Shown here piece after piece: positions 18,561 through 26,823 of a stretch of 64,000 bases of DNA (position 1 is its first letter; the number at the start of each line of letters is the position of its first letter). Origin of the DNA: Prevotella sp. Its GTDB lineage: Bacteria > Bacteroidota > Bacteroidia > Bacteroidales > Dysgonomonadaceae. Made by a program: the position numbers and the translations under genes. The DNA lies in the NCBI GenBank assembly GCA_031285625.1, contig JAITVV010000095.1:186001-250000 (forward strand), written 5' to 3'. The notes below the pieces were generated by a model. The model was given only the letters and a program-made list of their open reading frames with translations. It was not told the DNA's origin and searched no databases.

Positions 18561-19073
18561 ATGAAAAAAATACTATATTTTATAACGATCTCAATACTGT
18601 TTACCGCATTTAGTTGTAGTGACGATGATTCAGCAGCGTATCGTGATATAGGGTTTGGATACTGTGTTGTAGACCAGGACGGAAACGATCTGTTTGATCA
18701 GGAGACAGCGGGGGCTATCGATACCTCTGCAATAGAGATCTATAATATAATAGATGGAAAGCCGGTTTTGTTTCGCACCAACACAGGTCATAAAGGATAT
18801 TGGTTTGTAAAACATGAGGATTCTGATGGGGATGGAAGATATGATAATATTCCCGGACTTGTCATGTATATTGCGATTTTGACATATTTTGATGAAGAGG
18901 ATAAGTCGACCAGTATCATAAAGTGGAATAAACAGGAATCAGATACAGTTACGATATTGGCCGATAGAAAAATAAATTCAACTTGGCCGGTTCATTATTG
19001 GGTAAATGGTAGCGATAATATCGATTGGATCAATAAGGATTTGAGAATAGCCCGCAAAGTGAAACAAAGATAA
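18561..19073 (+). CDS. Small lipoprotein, paralogue of the next gene, putative C10 protease partner
   Basis: 170-residue lipoprotein with lipobox TAFSCSDDDS. The CSDDD start resembles the acidic surface-export signal of Bacteroidota lipoproteins, so it may be surface exposed. I do not recognise a named domain. It shares with the next gene product the pattern D-x-x-G-N-D-L (residues about 40-47), a central IDGKP/VDGKA motif, and STSIIKWN then WVNGSDNIDWI near the C-terminus, so the two are tandem duplicates. It starts 12 bp after the protease. Small proteins beside Bacteroides C10 proteases have been described as propeptide-like inhibitors. That role here is inference. Confidence 0.85.
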   Translation: MKKILYFITISILFTAFSCSDDDSAAYRDIGFGYCVVDQDGNDLFDQETAGAIDTSAIEIYNIIDGKPVLFRTNTGHKGYWFVKHEDSDGDGRYDNIPGLVMYIAILTYFDEEDKSTSIIKWNKQESDTVTILADRKINSTWPVHYWVNGSDNIDWINKDLRIARKVKQR

Positions 19074-19074
19074 G

Positions 19075-19566
19075 ATGAGGAAAATAATATATTTTGTAGC
19101 GTTATTGTCATTATTTAGCCTGTTGGGTTGCGAAAATACTCCATCGCCAATCCCGATTATAGAAATGGATCTCAGATTTAATTTATTTGATGAATCCGGT
19201 AACGATCTTCTTGATCCTGATTTTGAAGAGGGGATCAATGCGCACCGAATACGAATATTTTATATGGTAGATGGTAAAGCAAGAGAATATTATAATGTGA
19301 TGTCTGGCGCACCTAAGGGTTATGTAATATATGAGCCGGATTTAACACAAAATCATTATACGCTTAATCTATTCCTTGACAGGAATATAGATGATGGTAA
19401 ATCAACAACTATTATAAGATGGAATGATTTTGATTCGGATACAATAATGGCTCAAGTGGATAAGAGAGAAAATGATTATGTAGTAGCAACGAAGTTTTGG
19501 ATCAATGGAAATGAAAATATCGATTGGATAGATGAAGGACAAAGAATTTGCAAATTGGTAAAATAG
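19075..19566 (+). CDS. Small lipoprotein, paralogue of the preceding gene
   Basis: 163-residue lipoprotein (lipobox SLLGCENT). It aligns along its length with the preceding 170-residue protein: DESGNDLLDPDFEEGI, a MVDGKAREYYN segment, STTIIRWNDFDSDTI and KFWINGNENIDWIDEGQR. The start overlaps the previous stop region (TAAGATG, one base between). The acidic post-Cys motif of its neighbour is absent, so one paralogue may face outwards and the other the periplasm. Function unknown; an inhibitor, specificity or surface-anchoring role with the C10 protease is a guess. A strong terminator follows at 19583. Confidence 0.85.
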   Translation: MRKIIYFVALLSLFSLLGCENTPSPIPIIEMDLRFNLFDESGNDLLDPDFEEGINAHRIRIFYMVDGKAREYYNVMSGAPKGYVIYEPDLTQNHYTLNLFLDRNIDDGKSTTIIRWNDFDSDTIMAQVDKRENDYVVATKFWINGNENIDWIDEGQRICKLVK

Positions 19567-19582
19567 ATGTAAAAAAATAGGT

Positions 19583-19619
19583 AGGAGGTAGCAAGTAGTT
19601 TATTTGCTACCTCCTTTTA
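19583..19619 (+). terminator. Rho-independent terminator after the C10 protease operon
   Basis: AGGAGGTAGCAA (19583-19594) pairs with TTGCTACCTCCT (19604-19615), a 12-bp stem with a 9-nt loop followed by a short T run. It ends the three-gene protease operon 17 bp past the last stop. Confidence 0.85.
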
Positions 19620-19676
19620 CGAATGGGCATATGAATAATTAAGATAATTGAACGATTTATTTTAGGAATTAAGCTG

Positions 19677-19684
19677 TAACTTTG
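19677..19684 (+). promoter_or_regulatory. Predicted -7 box upstream of murI
   Basis: TAACTTTG fits TAnnTTTG and lies 18 bp before the murI start. No clear TTTG is seen at the usual -33 distance. The gene follows a terminator and so needs its own promoter. Confidence 0.45.
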
Positions 19685-19702
19685 TATAAAACAAAATAAC
19701 GA

Positions 19703-20530
19703 ATGCTTAGACCCGGACCCATTGGTGTATTTGATTCAGGATATGGAGGATTGACGATTTTGTCGGAGATACAAGCCCTTATGCCCGGATATGATTACTG
19801 CTATCTTGGCGATAATTCACGTGCGCCATATGGTACACGTTCGTTTGAGGTAGTGTATGAATTTACCCGTCAGGCCGTAGAAACTCTGTTCGATATGGGC
19901 TGTAATCTGGTTATACTAGCCTGTAATACAGCATCGGCAAAAGCATTGCGTACTATTCAGCAAAACGATCTTCCTAATATAGATCCTGACAAAAGGGTGC
20001 TGGGCGTGATACGTCCTACTGCCGAAATTATAGGAAAAATAACTGCCAGTCGCCATGTAGGTGTGGTGGGTACATCGGGTACTATACAGTCAGAGTCATA
20101 TCCGATAGAAATAAAGAAATTATTCCCTGATATAGTGGTTACAGGCGAAGCCTGCCCTATGTGGGTTCCCTTGGTCGAAAACCGGGAATATGAAACTGAG
20201 GGAGCCGATTACTTTATAAAGAAGAATCTGGATAGTATTTTATCTAAAGATCCTCTTATAGATACACTGATACTTGGCTGTACACATTATCCGCTATTGC
20301 TGGATAAGATAAAGAAATACCTGCCGGAAGGAGTTTCAGCCTTACCGCAGGGTGAGTATATCGCACATAGTTTGCAAGACTATCTGTTTCGTCATCCCGA
20401 AATGGATAATGTATGTACAAAAGGGGGGACAACACATTATTTTACAACAGAATCTCCTGATAAATTCTCAGAAGCCGCTACCATCTTTTTGAATAGAGAT
20501 ATAGAAGTCGATCATATAACACTCGAGTAA
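19703..20530 (+). CDS. murI: Glutamate racemase
   Basis: 275-residue cytosolic enzyme that makes D-glutamate for peptidoglycan. The N-terminal GVFDSGYGGLTIL motif, the substrate-binding GDNSRAPYG and both catalytic cysteines (LACNTAS, LGCTHYPLL) are present. Length is normal for the family. ATG 19703 gives MLRPGPIGVFDSG, the expected short N-terminus. It has its own promoter box and is followed 36 bp later by an unrelated gene on the same strand. Confidence 0.97.
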   Translation: MLRPGPIGVFDSGYGGLTILSEIQALMPGYDYCYLGDNSRAPYGTRSFEVVYEFTRQAVETLFDMGCNLVILACNTASAKALRTIQQNDLPNIDPDKRVLGVIRPTAEIIGKITASRHVGVVGTSGTIQSESYPIEIKKLFPDIVVTGEACPMWVPLVENREYETEGADYFIKKNLDSILSKDPLIDTLILGCTHYPLLLDKIKKYLPEGVSALPQGEYIAHSLQDYLFRHPEMDNVCTKGGTTHYFTTESPDKFSEAATIFLNRDIEVDHITLE

Positions 20531-20566
20531 TTCAAGCGGTTTGTTTTGCCACGAAACTTTGCAACA

Positions 20567-21397
20567 ATGAAAATCATAACATCTACCGATCCGGATTTGG
20601 AATACAGGAACGAATACGATCTGTTTCGTGATGTGTATTTCAAAGGCGAACCATTCACAGGCATTATTAAAGATGAGGATTCTTATTCCGAGCAGACAGA
20701 GTTTCTCAATGGGAAAGCCAATGGGCAATATATCTGTAAATTTAAAAGTGGGGAAACACATTCTGTAGCTCATTACGAAAATGGAGAAGAAATTTGGAGT
20801 AAATCATATTACGAATCCGGTCATCTATATGAAGTAAGCGATCAGGAGCAATCTAAGCTATGGAGCGAATCGGGTCAACTTGCATATGAGTGGGATTTGA
20901 AAGCGAATATAAGAAAAACATATTTCAAAGATGGACAATTGAAGAGCCTTTCCCGGAATAAAACCACTGAGTATTATGCACAAGATGGTGCGTTGGCGAT
21001 GATCTTCCCGCCTGATAAATATATAGACCTGCATTATGTGAGGAAGATAGACTATAAAGATGAGGTTTTACTCAGAAATTATTCGGATCTGCTGAACAAA
21101 GAGTTTCCCGGGTTGGAAAAACTAAGCCAGACATATGGATCTTCAGAAAGTCATTACAGGCATCTTATATGGATGTGGTTTTGGGAAATATTCGATAAAG
21201 ATCAGAGGCAGTATTTCGCGATTGTCAATAATCTGATGAAGCATCCTGACAAAGATGTTGTTGATACTATTGCCGGCATTATTGCGATTCATCGCTTTGA
21301 GTCGTATATTGAAAAAGAAAATACTGAAAATGCCGCTTGCTATAAGCTGATCAAAAAACACCGGAAATATCAGGATCAGAATTTTCCCGACAGATAA
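20567..21397 (+). CDS. MORN-like / YwqK-type repeat protein of unknown function
   Basis: 276 residues from ATG 20567; an upstream TTG at 20546 is less likely. The first ~150 residues contain repeats of the type G-x-x-x-x-Y/F-x-x-G, such as FLNGKANGQYICKFKSGE, YENGEEIWSKSYYESG and YFKDGQLKSL. These resemble the beta-hairpin MORN-variant repeats of YwqK-family proteins. The C-terminal ~110 residues are helical and unassigned (GSSESHYRHLIWMWFWEIFDK). No signal peptide or membrane segment is seen, so it is probably cytosolic. YwqK proteins are sometimes annotated as antitoxins, but nothing here supports that. Confidence 0.75.
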   Translation: MKIITSTDPDLEYRNEYDLFRDVYFKGEPFTGIIKDEDSYSEQTEFLNGKANGQYICKFKSGETHSVAHYENGEEIWSKSYYESGHLYEVSDQEQSKLWSESGQLAYEWDLKANIRKTYFKDGQLKSLSRNKTTEYYAQDGALAMIFPPDKYIDLHYVRKIDYKDEVLLRNYSDLLNKEFPGLEKLSQTYGSSESHYRHLIWMWFWEIFDKDQRQYFAIVNNLMKHPDKDVVDTIAGIIAIHRFESYIEKENTENAACYKLIKKHRKYQDQNFPDR

Positions 21398-21401
21398 AAT
21401 A

Positions 21402-21432
21402 TTAAGGCTGTATCGTTTGATACAGCCTTTAA
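21402..21432. terminator. Bidirectional terminator between convergent genes
   Basis: TTAAGGCTGTATC (21402-21414) and GATACAGCCTTTAA (21419-21432) form a long stem with a GTTT loop. It serves the repeat-protein gene from the left and the HAD gene from the right. Confidence 0.85.
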
Positions 21433-22215
21433 TTATTCTATTAGCCCGAAATGCCGGAGTGCATTTGCCACGCCATTTTCGTCTACACTATCGGTGATAT
21501 AGTCCGCCACAGCTTTTACATCGTCTCCGGCGTTGCCCATTGCGACACCTATACCTACATGTTTCAGCATTTCTATATCGTTACCTCCATCGCCGAAGGC
21601 CATTGTTTCAGACTTATTGATGTTATAGTATTCCAAAAACTTATCTATTCCTGTACTTTTGTCGATTCCCCTTACATTCACATCTGCAAAAGTAGAATGC
21701 CAACGACTGGCATTACAGCTTACAAATGCTTCTTTCATTATTTTTTCTTCCAGTTCCTTATCTACATAGAGATTCACCTGAAGAACCTCATCCTCTACCA
21801 TTTCCTGAAGATTTCTGACAGGTGGCACAGGAACTTCAACCAGATTGGCAATATTCTTAACAGTCTCATCTACATGGCTTACAAAGGAACCTTCGTTTAC
21901 CATAAATGCAAAAGGGAAATTTATCACATTCTCCTGGTATGCAATCAGTGACTTTAGTTCTTCTTTAGGGATAAGCTTTTTGAAGATAACTTCATTATCC
22001 GTTGTTACACAATAGGCACCATTCACAGTTATAAAGCCGTCAAACTCCAGTCCGCCCAGATTTTGAACCTGTTTTTTGAGGCGTCCTGTTGCCAGAAAGA
22101 CTTTAATACCTTTTTGTTTTACGGCATTTATAGCATCAATTGTAGATTGTGGAACAGTATGTGTCTTGAAACTGAGAAGAGTTCCGTCGATATCAAAGAA
22201 AATCGCTTTAATCAT
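21433..22215 (-). CDS. Cof-type HAD-superfamily phosphatase (subfamily IIB)
   Basis: 260-residue cytosolic phosphatase, probably acting on sugar phosphates or flavin/nucleotide phosphates. HAD motif I is DIDGTLLSF (residues 8-16), motif II lies in VFLATGR, the motif III Lys precedes the last third, and motif IV is MAFGDGGNDIEML. The ~90-residue insert between motifs II and III is the type IIB cap. Substrates of Cof-type enzymes are broad and not predictable. It is convergent with the gene on the left and monocistronic. Confidence 0.92.
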   Translation of the reverse strand: MIKAIFFDIDGTLLSFKTHTVPQSTIDAINAVKQKGIKVFLATGRLKKQVQNLGGLEFDGFITVNGAYCVTTDNEVIFKKLIPKEELKSLIAYQENVINFPFAFMVNEGSFVSHVDETVKNIANLVEVPVPPVRNLQEMVEDEVLQVNLYVDKELEEKIMKEAFVSCNASRWHSTFADVNVRGIDKSTGIDKFLEYYNINKSETMAFGDGGNDIEMLKHVGIGVAMGNAGDDVKAVADYITDSVDENGVANALRHFGLIE

Positions 22216-22292
22216 AATAAATCAGTAATTAACTACAAATTTACGACAATTAAGCCAGAAGAAGAATGATATAGATCAGAATCGTGGATTTC

Positions 22293-22724
22293 TTAATCAA
22301 GAATAGACTGAACTTTTTCTTTGAGTTCTGAATAAAGTTTTATGTGTTGAGGACTGTTTATCGATTTATCGGACAAATCATATCTGTGGAAAATATCTTC
22401 GCACTCATCCAATAAAGACTGTATCATTTCCTCATCCTTTTCAGTGAACGGCTCTTTTTGATGTCCTTTTGTGTAAATATCTTTTATTATATCATACTTG
22501 GAGAATAACAACTCTTGCAACAGAATGCATTTAGCCTCCCCATAAGCTATTTTTTCATCAACGCCGAGTTCTGCCTGTTTACAAAAATATTGTGCTGCCA
22601 CATCAGAACGCATACATATAAAGGATGCATCACGAATAAGTCGTGGATGGTATTTTTCTAAATGAGAAATTAACTCTGATTTTAGAAAAGCAAAGACATT
22701 TGCCTGAGTGTATTTTTTGTGCAT
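22293..22724 (-). CDS. DUF1896-like small protein
   Basis: 143 residues, no signal peptide. The first half (FLKSELISHLEKYHPRL, then RDASFICMRSDVAAQYF and a helix ending in an EA...LL pattern) resembles DUF1896, a helical family best known from Bacteroidetes conjugative transposons. The second half is charged and helical without recognised motifs. No conjugation gene lies nearby. It may be a remnant or an independent chromosomal member. The DUF assignment is from memory of the pattern and needs a profile search. Confidence 0.65.
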   Translation of the reverse strand: MHKKYTQANVFAFLKSELISHLEKYHPRLIRDASFICMRSDVAAQYFCKQAELGVDEKIAYGEAKCILLQELLFSKYDIIKDIYTKGHQKEPFTEKDEEMIQSLLDECEDIFHRYDLSDKSINSPQHIKLYSELKEKVQSILD

Positions 22725-22920
22725 AGGTTATTGGTTAGAATGTTATTAATTGATCTTTCTTCAACTAATTTGCTCTATCAATCAATGCATGATAAATACC
22801 TGCAACCATGAGATTATAAAATTATTTATTCAAGTGTTTTCTGAACACGATGGTTCCTTATACACAAATGTAATAATTAATACTTTAGGATTAAAGCGTT
22901 TATATATCTATTTTATAAAA

Positions 22921-23074
22921 AAGAGGTGTGTCAAAAGTATTTTTCGCTATCTTTTTGTCATGTTGAACGGAGTGAAACATCTCATGTCCGGAGGGTCGAG
23001 ATCCTTCATTGCACTCAGGATGACAAAGAGGGTCGCACTTTGATAGTGCAGTTTTACTTTTGATACACCCTCTT
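22921..23074. repeat. Composite MITE-like element, copy 3 (with terminal inverted repeats)
   Basis: The 154-bp element begins AAGAGGTGTGTCAAAAGTA and ends with the imperfect complement TACTTTTGATACACCCTCTT. Inside it are the repeat core (TTGTCATGTTGAACGGAGTG and CAGGATGACAAAGAG) and a small GCACT/AGTGC hairpin. It fills most of the 375-bp gap between the DUF1896-like gene and lptB. It has no coding capacity. Copy 4 shares these ends. Confidence 0.8.
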
Positions 23075-23099
23075 AATATGATTATGGATAGTTTTATTC

Positions 23100-23909
23100 T
23101 TATTCTCCTTTAAGGAATTCAAAGTTACGCCGCTTCAATTGGAAATCGCGACCCAGGTATTTTTCCCTTACCACTTCGTTTTCGGCTAGTTGCTCAGCGC
23201 TACCCTGAAACAATACCTTACCCTCAAATAACAGGTAAGCGCGGTCAGTGATACTCAGCGTTTCGTCTACATTGTGGTCGGTAATGAGAATACCAATATT
23301 TTTATATTTCAGTTTTGCTACAATCTCCTGAATATCCTGCACGGCAATAGGGTCCACTCCAGCAAAAGGCTCGTCGAGCATAATAAACTTAGGATCGATA
23401 GCCAGACAGCGGGCAATTTCAGAACGACGTCGCTCCCCTCCCGAGAGTCTGTCTCCAAGATTCTTACGCACCTTGTGCAAACCAAACTCATCAATCAGGC
23501 TTTCCAGCTTTTCCTTCTGGTATTCTTTTGAAGTTTTTGTCATTTCCAGTACAGAGCGAATATTGTCTTCTACGGTCATCTTTCGAAAGATAGAAGCCTC
23601 CTGAGCCAGATATCCGATACCATTCTGCGCACGTTTGTATACAGGAAATTTAGTAATCTCCATATCGTTAAGGAAAATTTTGCCTTCATTAGGCATTACC
23701 AGTCCTACCGTCATATAGAAAGTGGTGGTTTTACCTGCCCCATTAGGACCGAGCAGACCTACAATTTCACCTTGTTTCACATCTATCGAGACGTGATTTA
23801 CTACAGTACGGGACGAATATCGTTTCACCAGGTTTTCGGTACGAAGTACCATTCTGTCCTCCGGCTGTATATCTGTTCTTTCTATGATTATTTCTTCTGT
23901 TTGCTCCAT
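23100..23909 (-). CDS. lptB: LPS export ABC transporter ATP-binding protein
   Basis: 269-residue ATPase that powers extraction of lipopolysaccharide from the inner membrane with LptF/LptG. Walker A is GPNGAGKTT, the Q-loop is in GYLAQEASIFRKM, the signature is LSGGERRR, Walker B is FIMLDEPFAGVD, and the switch His is in ITDHNVDET. The LptB-specific GYLAQEASIFR stretch separates it from other ABC ATPases. About 25 extra N-terminal residues (EQTEEIIIERTDI) precede the domain, as in other Bacteroidales members. LptF/G are not in the window. Confidence 0.95.
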   Translation of the reverse strand: MEQTEEIIIERTDIQPEDRMVLRTENLVKRYSSRTVVNHVSIDVKQGEIVGLLGPNGAGKTTTFYMTVGLVMPNEGKIFLNDMEITKFPVYKRAQNGIGYLAQEASIFRKMTVEDNIRSVLEMTKTSKEYQKEKLESLIDEFGLHKVRKNLGDRLSGGERRRSEIARCLAIDPKFIMLDEPFAGVDPIAVQDIQEIVAKLKYKNIGILITDHNVDETLSITDRAYLLFEGKVLFQGSAEQLAENEVVREKYLGRDFQLKRRNFEFLKGE

Positions 23910-23924
23910 ATATTAACTAGCATT

Positions 23925-24026
23925 AAGTAATGAGTATTAAGTTTTAAGTACACAGTTTCTAAATTGTTATCACTCAAAACTTATTACTTGCGACTCATTA
24001 ACTTACTACTTATCACTCAAAACTTA
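23925..24026. repeat. AT-rich repeat between lptB and ilvE
   Basis: TTATCACTCAAAACTTA occurs twice (23967-23983 and 24010-24026), with an inverted relative AAGTTTTAAG at about 23940. The second copy abuts the ilvE stop codon. A similar arrangement of AAGTTTTAAG followed by CTACTTATCACTC occurs at 47360-47420. It may be a low-complexity dispersed repeat. Confidence 0.5.
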
Positions 24027-25046
24027 CTACTCTAACACAGTTACCCAGCCATATGTATCAGGCTCATCACCCAGCTGTATAGTTCTGAGTTTGTTGTACA
24101 ATTTTGTACTTATAGGGCCTGCATTGCCATCTTTAGAGATAACGTAAGATTTGTTTTCATCTATATCGTCTACTCTGAGTATCGGGCTTATTACAGCTGC
24201 TGTACCCACTTGTCCGGCTTCTTCGAATGTAGCCAGTTCTTCTTCCAAAACCTGACGGCGTTCTACCTTCAATCCCATATCTTCGGCCAGTTGCATCAGG
24301 CTCTTATTGGTAATAGACGGAAGTATAGATGAAGAAAGCGGAGTAACATATGTATTATCTTTTATCCCGAAGAAATTGGCAGGACCGCATTCATCAAGAT
24401 ATTTCTTTTCTTTAGCATCGAGGAACAAAACGGCAGAATAGCCCATTTCGTGTGCTTTGTGTCCCGGTGCAAGGCTGGCAGCATAATTGCCTCCTACTTT
24501 GATAGTACCGGTACCTAACGGTGCAGCACGATCATATCCTCTCAGTATAACTACCGGGGTAGGCTTAAACCCTTCCTTGAAATAAGGGCCTACAGGCGTA
24601 ACAAATACAAGGAAAAGGTATTCATCAGCAGGTTTTACTCCTACCTGGGCACTTGTACCGATCAGTAAAGGACGGATATACAAAGATGCTCCGCTGCCAT
24701 ATGGCGGCACAAAACGCTCGTTTAGTTTTACAGCTTTTATTACTGCCTCTTCAAAAACTTCTACAGGAAGTTCGGCCATCATAATACCCTGTGAAGAAGA
24801 AATCATGCGCAATGCATTTTCACGCATTCTGAAAATTCGGATCTTACCATCTTTACCTCTGAATGCTTTGAGCCCTTCAAACGCTTCTTGTCCGTAGTGG
24901 AGGCAAGTAGCGGCCATGTGCATATCAATGCTTTCAGATGTGGTTTCAGTAGGTGTACTCCATTTTCCGCCCTTGTAATAGCTTCTTACATTGTAATCTG
25001 TCTTCATATATCCAAAAGACAAATTTGACCAGTCTATTCCATTCAT
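24027..25046 (-). CDS. ilvE: Branched-chain amino acid aminotransferase
   Basis: 339-residue PLP enzyme that interconverts Leu/Ile/Val and their 2-keto acids in the cytosol. I choose ATG 25046 (MNGIDWSNLSFGYMKTD), which gives the family length. A longer frame from 25106 would add 20 atypical residues. Visible signatures are HYGQEAFEGLKAFR, the PLP-Lys region GTIKVGGNYAAS, and LDAKEKKYLDECGPANFFGI. It belongs to the larger, eukaryote-like IlvE class common in Bacteroidetes. No other branched-chain genes adjoin it. Confidence 0.95.
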   Translation of the reverse strand: MNGIDWSNLSFGYMKTDYNVRSYYKGGKWSTPTETTSESIDMHMAATCLHYGQEAFEGLKAFRGKDGKIRIFRMRENALRMISSSQGIMMAELPVEVFEEAVIKAVKLNERFVPPYGSGASLYIRPLLIGTSAQVGVKPADEYLFLVFVTPVGPYFKEGFKPTPVVILRGYDRAAPLGTGTIKVGGNYAASLAPGHKAHEMGYSAVLFLDAKEKKYLDECGPANFFGIKDNTYVTPLSSSILPSITNKSLMQLAEDMGLKVERRQVLEEELATFEEAGQVGTAAVISPILRVDDIDENKSYVISKDGNAGPISTKLYNKLRTIQLGDEPDTYGWVTVLE

Positions 25047-25095
25047 GTTAGTAAAAGTTTTATCAGTCAATATTCTCGATAAATTGTTTATCTCA

Positions 25096-25103
25096 CAAAA
25101 ATA
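25096..25103 (-). promoter_or_regulatory. Predicted -7 box for ilvE
   Basis: On the minus strand TATTTTTG (25103-25096) fits TAnnTTTG, about 50 nt before the chosen ilvE start. This also argues for the shorter start, since a start at 25106 would lie upstream of the box. No convincing -33 element is seen. Confidence 0.4.
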
Positions 25104-25201
25104 CAATTTTCATTGATAATTGTATGTTATTTTGGTCATATTATATCTATTTAAAATTGTATATACTATTCTTTATTTCTGTAAGTAAGAATGTGAGTAC
25201 A

Positions 25202-26038
25202 TCATTTTTCATAAATTACAGTCCATTCTCCTGCCGGATTAGGCCTGAAACTGCAAGTGGGAGGAATACCATAGTGACGATTTATCAGACTTTTCATCTC
25301 TGTCTGCCCATGCTGGTTTTTCTCATTTATGGCAGCAGGCATCCTGGTTTTTCCAATTTTTATGGCATTAGCCATGATAGCTATCTGCCGGACAAAATTA
25401 TCTACTTCTTCCTGGTTTTTGCTTTTCATATAGCGGTCGCAGATAAACATGGTTATCTGCTGATTGGGGATTTGATCTGCCGGTTTTGATGCATACGGGC
25501 TCAAGATAAAAATAAAATCGTTGTGTCCGTATCTGTTCAGATTAGGTACCGCTTCCATTCTAGCCCGTATCTTATGGCTGTCAAGATTTATAATAACATT
25601 ACGTTCGGGGAATTGCTTCTGCATCCAGTCGTAGTGTGATATACCTTCTTTTTCGGCTTCTTCCGATTGCCTCAGCAATTCTTCGAGATGGGTTTCACAT
25701 ATCTTCCGGTTATTTTTTTCACTCCATTTCAGGATACCTCCGGTTGGAGCATTTTTGATACTTATAGCAGGATATCCATCTTCGCTCCATGATGAAACTT
25801 TACGAAAGGTTTGTTCGGATGATACCGATTTCGTCTGGCAATCTTTCAGAAAATCGTCCAGTACCGGATAGCATTTCATCCACTGATTAAGATAATGTAA
25901 TTTATCTTTTTCACGTTCGGCACGTCCCATAATACAATACACATGATAGACGGGATTATCATTTCTTTTTAATTGAGGCAGACCATCGGGAGGAGTACGA
26001 TCATCTTTCCCTCCAAAAATGTTTTTAAGGAAATTCAT
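25202..26038 (-). CDS. Hypothetical cytosolic protein
   Basis: 278 residues, no signal peptide and no membrane segment. I recognise no domain. It starts MNFLKNIFGGKDD, is rich in charged residues and ends with GEWTVIYEK. A segment of alternating hydrophobic and polar residues in the middle (NDFIFILSPY, QITMFICDRY) suggests an alpha/beta fold. It lies 155 bp downstream of ilvE on the same strand, so a separate transcript is likely. Composition matches its neighbours. Confidence 0.75.
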   Translation of the reverse strand: MNFLKNIFGGKDDRTPPDGLPQLKRNDNPVYHVYCIMGRAEREKDKLHYLNQWMKCYPVLDDFLKDCQTKSVSSEQTFRKVSSWSEDGYPAISIKNAPTGGILKWSEKNNRKICETHLEELLRQSEEAEKEGISHYDWMQKQFPERNVIINLDSHKIRARMEAVPNLNRYGHNDFIFILSPYASKPADQIPNQQITMFICDRYMKSKNQEEVDNFVRQIAIMANAIKIGKTRMPAAINEKNQHGQTEMKSLINRHYGIPPTCSFRPNPAGEWTVIYEK

Positions 26039-26539
26039 TAAAATTGTTTTGTGTTATTTCTCTATTATCGTGTACTTACAAATATAAGGAAAAATGTTAA
26101 AATATAAGATATAAAGTTTGAATATTAATCTGCTGTTTTTCGCTTTTAAATGGGGAAATATAAATGCGAAAACAATGTAAGGATTTATAAATATTTATTG
26201 TAAACAGGACGTTTCAGGCATATTTTATCCTTTTACAGTCCTATTTGTTATTGTATATTTTCAGATAAATTACAGCTAGAGAGGATGTACTCTTTTTTCA
26301 AGTCACTCCTTCTTTCAAAATACCAAAAAAGGGAGATAAAAGAGGTAAAATTATTATGAAACAAATAACATCTCATCAAAATAATTTTCACAAAAAAGAT
26401 CCTTTTATAATTCAAATACTCCAGTTTACTATCACTATCAAAGAATTGTTATTTTAAAAAATGGGTAGTATAAATCAGTCGTTTACAAAAAAAGTGGTCA
26501 GGATTTATAATATTTAACGGATGTGTAGACTTTATACCC
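26039..26539. other. AT-rich non-coding stretch
   Basis: First part of a 785-bp gap without a gene. Very AT-rich, no credible open frame, hairpin or repeat seen. The second part (26540-26692) holds a candidate small transcript, described separately. Confidence 0.5.
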
Positions 26540-26547
26540 TATTTTTG
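26540..26547 (+). promoter_or_regulatory. Predicted -7 box of an orphan transcript
   Basis: TATTTTTG fits TAnnTTTG, about 115 nt before a strong terminator and far from any start codon. No clear -33 TTTG is seen. Confidence 0.35.
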
Positions 26548-26554
26548 TTTTGTC

Positions 26555-26692
26555 ATCGGAAATAATTGACAAGCGGATGTTGCAAACTTCCCAATCTTTA
26601 CACACACTTTACACACTTTACAAACCGCAATCTTTACAAAACAATGAGCGACACAAAGAGTAAATCAGATCACTGGTTTACTCTTTTTCTTT
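26555..26692 (+). ncRNA. Candidate small RNA in a 785-bp gap
   Basis: A -7 box at 26540 and a Rho-independent terminator (AAAGAGTAAA at 26655-26664, TTTACTCTTT at 26677-26686, then a T-rich tail) bracket about 135 nt. Within it CTTTACA occurs four times (26596, 26607, 26616, 26632). A 23-codon frame from ATG 26644 runs through the terminator and is unlikely to be real. The RNA boundary at the 5' side is a guess. The next gene starts 130 nt further on. Confidence 0.4.
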
Positions 26693-26823
26693 TCTACTGC
26701 CTTTTGTTATCATAACGTAAAATATTTGAAAATTACTTGTCTATTATTATTCTAATAAACTTATAGTTCTTATAGTTTGTTGTAAAAAAGTGGGGAAATC
26801 ATAATCAAATAAATTCACAAATT

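Noticed and set aside
22750-23043. 97-codon plus-strand frame
   Set aside because: It covers a MITE-like repeat and AT-rich gap; no protein-like composition.
26596-26638. Possible CRISPR-like array (CTTTACA repeated four times)
   Set aside because: Repeat is only 7 bp with uneven spacing of 9-16 bp and no cas genes.
26644-26715. 23-codon frame MSDTKSKSDHWFTLFLFYCL...
   Set aside because: Runs through the terminator stem and its T tract, so translation is unlikely to be meaningful.
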